Source of the DNA: Bacteroidales bacterium UBA1722
GTDB lineage: Bacteria > Bacteroidota > Bacteroidia > Bacteroidales > UBA932
NCBI GenBank assembly: GCA_002317435.1
Contig: DCIQ01000134.1
Location: 4,532 to 11,940 of the forward strand
Direction: 5' to 3'
Length of the DNA stretch: 7,409 bases
Part shown: piece after piece, positions 5,924 to 7,409 of the stretch
Layout: the number at the start of each line of letters is the position of its first letter
Position numbering within the stretch: position 1 is the stretch's first letter
Notes under the pieces: model-generated
The model's database searches: none
Told to the model about the DNA's origin: nothing
The model's input: only the letters and a program-made list of their open reading frames with translations
Made by a program: the position numbers and the translations under genes

Positions 5924-6997
5924 TCAGACTTTTTTCTGACGTGATACCTTTCCCATCACGCGGAAGAGGAATTTGGGCAGTTTCCGGCGCCTGTCCCTCC
6001 CGGAGAGATCCAGGAACCAGTTCCATTTCTTCATCACGGGTATCTTGTGGGTCTCGACGAATTCGATGAGGGTCCCGTCGGGGTCTTCGATATACGTGAA
6101 GTGTCCCGAAGCATCCCCCATATCGAATCTGGCATCCCCCGGACAGCTGTCCACGGTAAAAGGATATCCCTGCCTGCGGCAATGCTCTCCGAACGCCTTC
6201 ATCCCCGTCACGTCGAAGCAGACCTGGATGAACCCCGGGTCCCCCCAGTAGCGTCCTTCATATATTTTCCGCGGTGTTCTGTTCAAGGCGCACACCAGTT
6301 CTATGCTGCTGCTTCCGAACAATCCGGAAAAGGCTCCGGTCCTGGGCTTCGATTCGGTCAGCAGCACCCTGCGGTACTTCTGCTCGGAGCCCGGCAGGAA
6401 TGACCAGTCGGAAAAAACACCGGTCTTGTCATACACCACCTTATCATAACCCAGCAGGTCTCGATAGACTTCAAGTGATTTTTCGATATCACTGACTCCC
6501 ACCATCACGCCGGAGATTCCCCCGGTAAGCCGATGCTGCTCTATATATATGTCTTTCTGTTCCACCAGCTGGAAGCAGTTGCCATAGAGATCCTTCACAT
6601 AGAAGCAGGGAGTCCCGTCGGGAAGTTTCTGAACCTTTCCGGTCTGCTCCCACTTGTAGGATATCTCTTTATGGAAGGCCTCCACGTCGCGGCATTTCAC
6701 CTTGGCGGCGAAGATACCCAGATCACCGACCGCTATTTCGAAATCGCAGGGCAGAGGCTTTCTCTCCGAATACTGCCAGATTTCGAAACCTCCTCCCCCC
6801 TGCAGATTCACCGCGATGCAGGCGTGACGTTTCTGAGGCTTGTGCCCCGTATATGGGAGCATCCTCTCCGCCACGGTATCATCTTCCAGAATCTTGACAT
6901 CGATACCGAACATATCGATAAACCAGTTCCAAGACTTTCTCATATCCACGGTCCCCACTCCGACCTGCTGGATTCCTGAAATCAAAAAATCATTCAT
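5924..6997 (-). CDS. Two-domain VOC superfamily protein (glyoxalase / HPPD-like fold)
   Basis: 357 residues made of four beta-alpha-beta-beta-beta units, the layout and length of 4-hydroxyphenylpyruvate dioxygenase-type proteins. The units start near 8 (GIQQVGVGTVDMRKS), 94 (GIFAAKVKCRDVEAF), 161 (ISGVMVGVSDIEKSL) and 255 (GFIQVCFDVTGMKAF). Acidic or amide residues sit where VOC enzymes usually bind metal: Q11 and E72 in unit 1, Q143 in unit 2, E233 in unit 3, Q258 and E312 in unit 4. By eye the first two histidines of the HPPD triad correspond to G163 and Q258, so HPPD activity is unlikely; isomerase, lyase or another dioxygenase chemistry is possible. A basic tail (residues ~333-357) ends the protein. 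It is the first gene of the operon. The ATG at 6997 has a purine-rich GGAAAAAGAG stretch before it. Fold confident, reaction unknown. Confidence 0.9.
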   Translation of the reverse strand: MNDFLISGIQQVGVGTVDMRKSWNWFIDMFGIDVKILEDDTVAERMLPYTGHKPQKRHACIAVNLQGGGGFEIWQYSERKPLPCDFEIAVGDLGIFAAKVKCRDVEAFHKEISYKWEQTGKVQKLPDGTPCFYVKDLYGNCFQLVEQKDIYIEQHRLTGGISGVMVGVSDIEKSLEVYRDLLGYDKVVYDKTGVFSDWSFLPGSEQKYRRVLLTESKPRTGAFSGLFGSSSIELVCALNRTPRKIYEGRYWGDPGFIQVCFDVTGMKAFGEHCRRQGYPFTVDSCPGDARFDMGDASGHFTYIEDPDGTLIEFVETHKIPVMKKWNWFLDLSGRDRRRKLPKFLFRVMGKVSRQKKV

Positions 6998-7017
6998 AAT
7001 ATCTCTTTTTCCGGCTG

Positions 7018-7025
7018 CAAAAATA
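7018..7025 (-). promoter_or_regulatory. Bacteroidetes-type -7 element of the operon promoter
   Basis: Read on the minus strand, the bases are TATTTTTG, an exact match to the Bacteroidetes -7 consensus TAnnTTTG. A TTTA/TTTT stretch about 21 nt further upstream (around 7047-7051) can serve as a poor -33 TTTG box. Transcription would begin some 7 nt downstream, leaving a very short leader before the ATG at 6997. The element abuts the palindromic operators, which is what a repressible promoter would look like. Confidence 0.6.
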
Positions 7026-7040
7026 GTAAAACCTTTTACT
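7025..7040. promoter_or_regulatory. Palindromic operator 1 (promoter-proximal)
   Basis: A perfect 7-bp inverted repeat, AGTAAAA-cc-TTTTACT. It touches the TA of the -7 element on the minus strand, so a bound dimer would block RNA polymerase. The same half-sites recur in the neighbouring palindrome. The binding protein is not encoded in the window; a MarR-, HxlR- or TetR-type dimer would fit the size of the site but is a guess. Confidence 0.6.
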
Positions 7041-7041
7041 T

Positions 7042-7063
7042 ATTAGTAAAATCTTTTACTAAT
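7042..7063. promoter_or_regulatory. Palindromic operator 2 (perfect 10-bp arms)
   Basis: A perfect inverted repeat with 10-bp arms and a 2-bp centre; the core is AGTAAAA-tc-TTTTACT, the same as operator 1. The two centres (7032.5 and 7052.5) are exactly 20 bp apart, about two helical turns, so two dimers would sit on the same face of the DNA. The site overlies the -33 region of the operon promoter. Confidence 0.62.
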
Positions 7064-7091
7064 TCTTGATAAATTCTCTTTTGAACCGGTT

Positions 7092-7168
7092 GGTCCTCCC
7101 CACAAGCCATCCGGAGACCTGACTGGACACTGAAACGAAAGGCCTCCGGTTAACCTGTGGGGAGAACC
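7092..7168 (-). repeat. 77-nt imperfect inverted repeat, possible structured RNA on the minus strand
   Basis: Arms at 7092-7119 and 7141-7168 (28 nt each) flank a 21-nt loop. Compared as DNA, six arm positions differ. On the minus strand five of these become G-U pairs and only one (A opposite A) stays unpaired, giving 27 of 28 pairs; on the plus strand the same five are C opposite A mismatches. No run of T follows on either strand, so it is not an ordinary intrinsic terminator. It lies upstream of the operon promoter and in the possible leader of the MFS gene. It could be a small RNA, a regulatory hairpin, or a MITE/REP-like element. Confidence 0.55.
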
Positions 7169-7235
7169 GTCAGAACTTCTTCGGCAGATTAAAAGCAAAC
7201 GTCAAAAAATTTTATACCTTGGACTCGAATTAGGA

Positions 7236-7292
7236 ATGAACAATAGAGCCCGGGCGCACGGAAAGAAAGTGAATTTTCTGGAAAAGATATGA
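7236..7292 (+). CDS. Possible 18-codon leader ORF overlapping the MFS start
   Basis: Starting at ATG 7236, this short frame reads MNNRARAHGKKVNFLEKI and stops with a TGA at 7290-7292. That stop overlaps the MFS start codon in an ATGA arrangement, the same overlap seen between genes in the opposite operon. It could couple translation of the transporter to a leader peptide. AGGA directly precedes the ATG, which is too close for a good ribosome site. There is no homology basis for this call, and chance is a real alternative. Confidence 0.22.
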   Translation: MNNRARAHGKKVNFLEKI

Positions 7293-7409
7293 ATAGGGAC
7301 AAACTATGGAACAGCAATTACATCAAGGTGATGTTCACAAATACCGCCTTGTATTTCGCGTTCTATCTCGTCACACCCTTGCTTCCCATATATCTGAGCG
7401 AGACATTTG
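7289..7409 (+). CDS. MFS transporter, N-terminal 40 residues only
   Basis: Only 40 codons lie in the window. The start MNRDKLWNSNYIKVMF is followed by a hydrophobic helix and TPLLPIYLSETF. This matches the usual beginning of bacterial major facilitator transporters: a short cytosolic LWNxNYI stretch, first membrane helix, then a PLLPxYLSE loop. Substrate and direction of transport cannot be told from so little. The ATG at 7289 is the only in-frame start after the TAG at 7244-7246, with GGAAAAG a few bases upstream as a weak ribosome site. The gene is divergent from the Hdr-like operon and shares the control region, so co-regulation and a linked substrate are plausible but unproven. Confidence 0.82.
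   Translation, partial: MNRDKLWNSNYIKVMFTNTALYFAFYLVTPLLPIYLSETF

Larger units (their letters stand above)
1..6997 (-). other. Seven-gene operon for a quinone-linked Hdr-like redox system
   Basis: All seven genes run in one direction. From first to last the junctions are a 1-nt gap, a 3-nt gap, a 4-nt overlap, an ATG 2 nt after the stop, a 4-nt overlap and a 25-nt gap. No terminator-like hairpin with a T run appears between genes. Summing cysteine motifs predicts seven cubane-type [4Fe-4S] clusters (two in each HdrC-like protein, two in the fusion, one in the HdrA-like protein) and three intact CCG sites. A single promoter with two operators lies in front. The operon may continue beyond the left edge. 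Confidence 0.75.

Noticed and set aside
5335..6069. A 244-codon open frame on the plus strand
   Set aside because: It runs antisense across the longer HdrC-like gene and the end of the VOC gene, both well supported.
5924..6997. 4-hydroxyphenylpyruvate dioxygenase
   Set aside because: Size and fold fit, but two of the three metal-binding histidine/glutamate positions appear to be Gly and Gln.
7092..7168. The inverted repeat as an intrinsic terminator
   Set aside because: No T run follows the hairpin on either strand, and no gene ends next to it.
7215..7222. TACCTTGG as a -7 element for the MFS gene on the plus strand
   Set aside because: Only a partial match to TAnnTTTG, and no TTTG is seen at the -33 distance; too weak to list as a promoter.

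Overview
The window reads as part of a Bacteroidetes chromosome, most likely order Bacteroidales. The upstream region of the large operon carries the Bacteroidetes-type -7 promoter element (TAnnTTTG), Shine-Dalgarno sites are weak and leaders A-rich, and the proteins have a Bacteroidetes flavour. Base composition is moderately GC-rich by eye, which would suit Alistipes-like or related gut genera, but the genus is inference only.

Almost the whole window (6997 down to 1, minus strand) is one tightly packed seven-gene operon. In order of transcription it encodes: a two-domain VOC-fold (glyoxalase/dioxygenase superfamily) protein; two HdrC-like proteins, each with two [4Fe-4S] motifs; a membrane protein that fuses a NarI/HdrE-like cytochrome b domain to an HdrD-like domain with two [4Fe-4S] and two CCG modules; an HdrB-like protein whose second CCG module is intact and whose first is degenerate; a short HdrA-like flavoprotein with the characteristic HdrA cysteine pattern; and a PLP-dependent alpha-oxoamine synthase (2-amino-3-ketobutyrate CoA ligase / serine palmitoyltransferase family) that runs off the left edge. 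Three junctions overlap (ATGA or a TGA close to the next ATG), two have 1-3 nt gaps, and only the last has a 25-nt gap, so the products are probably made together.

Together they suggest a quinone-linked heterodisulfide-reductase-like complex. Electrons would pass between a membrane quinone pool (haem b domain), a chain of iron-sulfur clusters, the HdrA flavin, and a thiol/disulfide-type or other small substrate at a CCG (non-cubane cluster) site. The VOC enzyme and the alpha-oxoamine synthase are the candidates for the chemistry that supplies or uses that substrate. No hydrogenase, formate dehydrogenase, NADH module, TusA/DsrE or lipoate-binding protein is visible, so the physiological couple is unknown.

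The 291-bp divergent region (6998-7288) is rich in signals. It holds a -7 promoter element for the operon, two palindromic operators exactly 20 bp centre to centre that cover the promoter, a 77-nt inverted repeat whose arm differences are nearly all G-U compatible on the minus strand, and a possible 18-codon leader ORF that overlaps the next start codon. On the plus strand an MFS transporter gene starts at 7289 and leaves the window at the right edge. I see no tRNA, rRNA, CRISPR array or insertion sequence.
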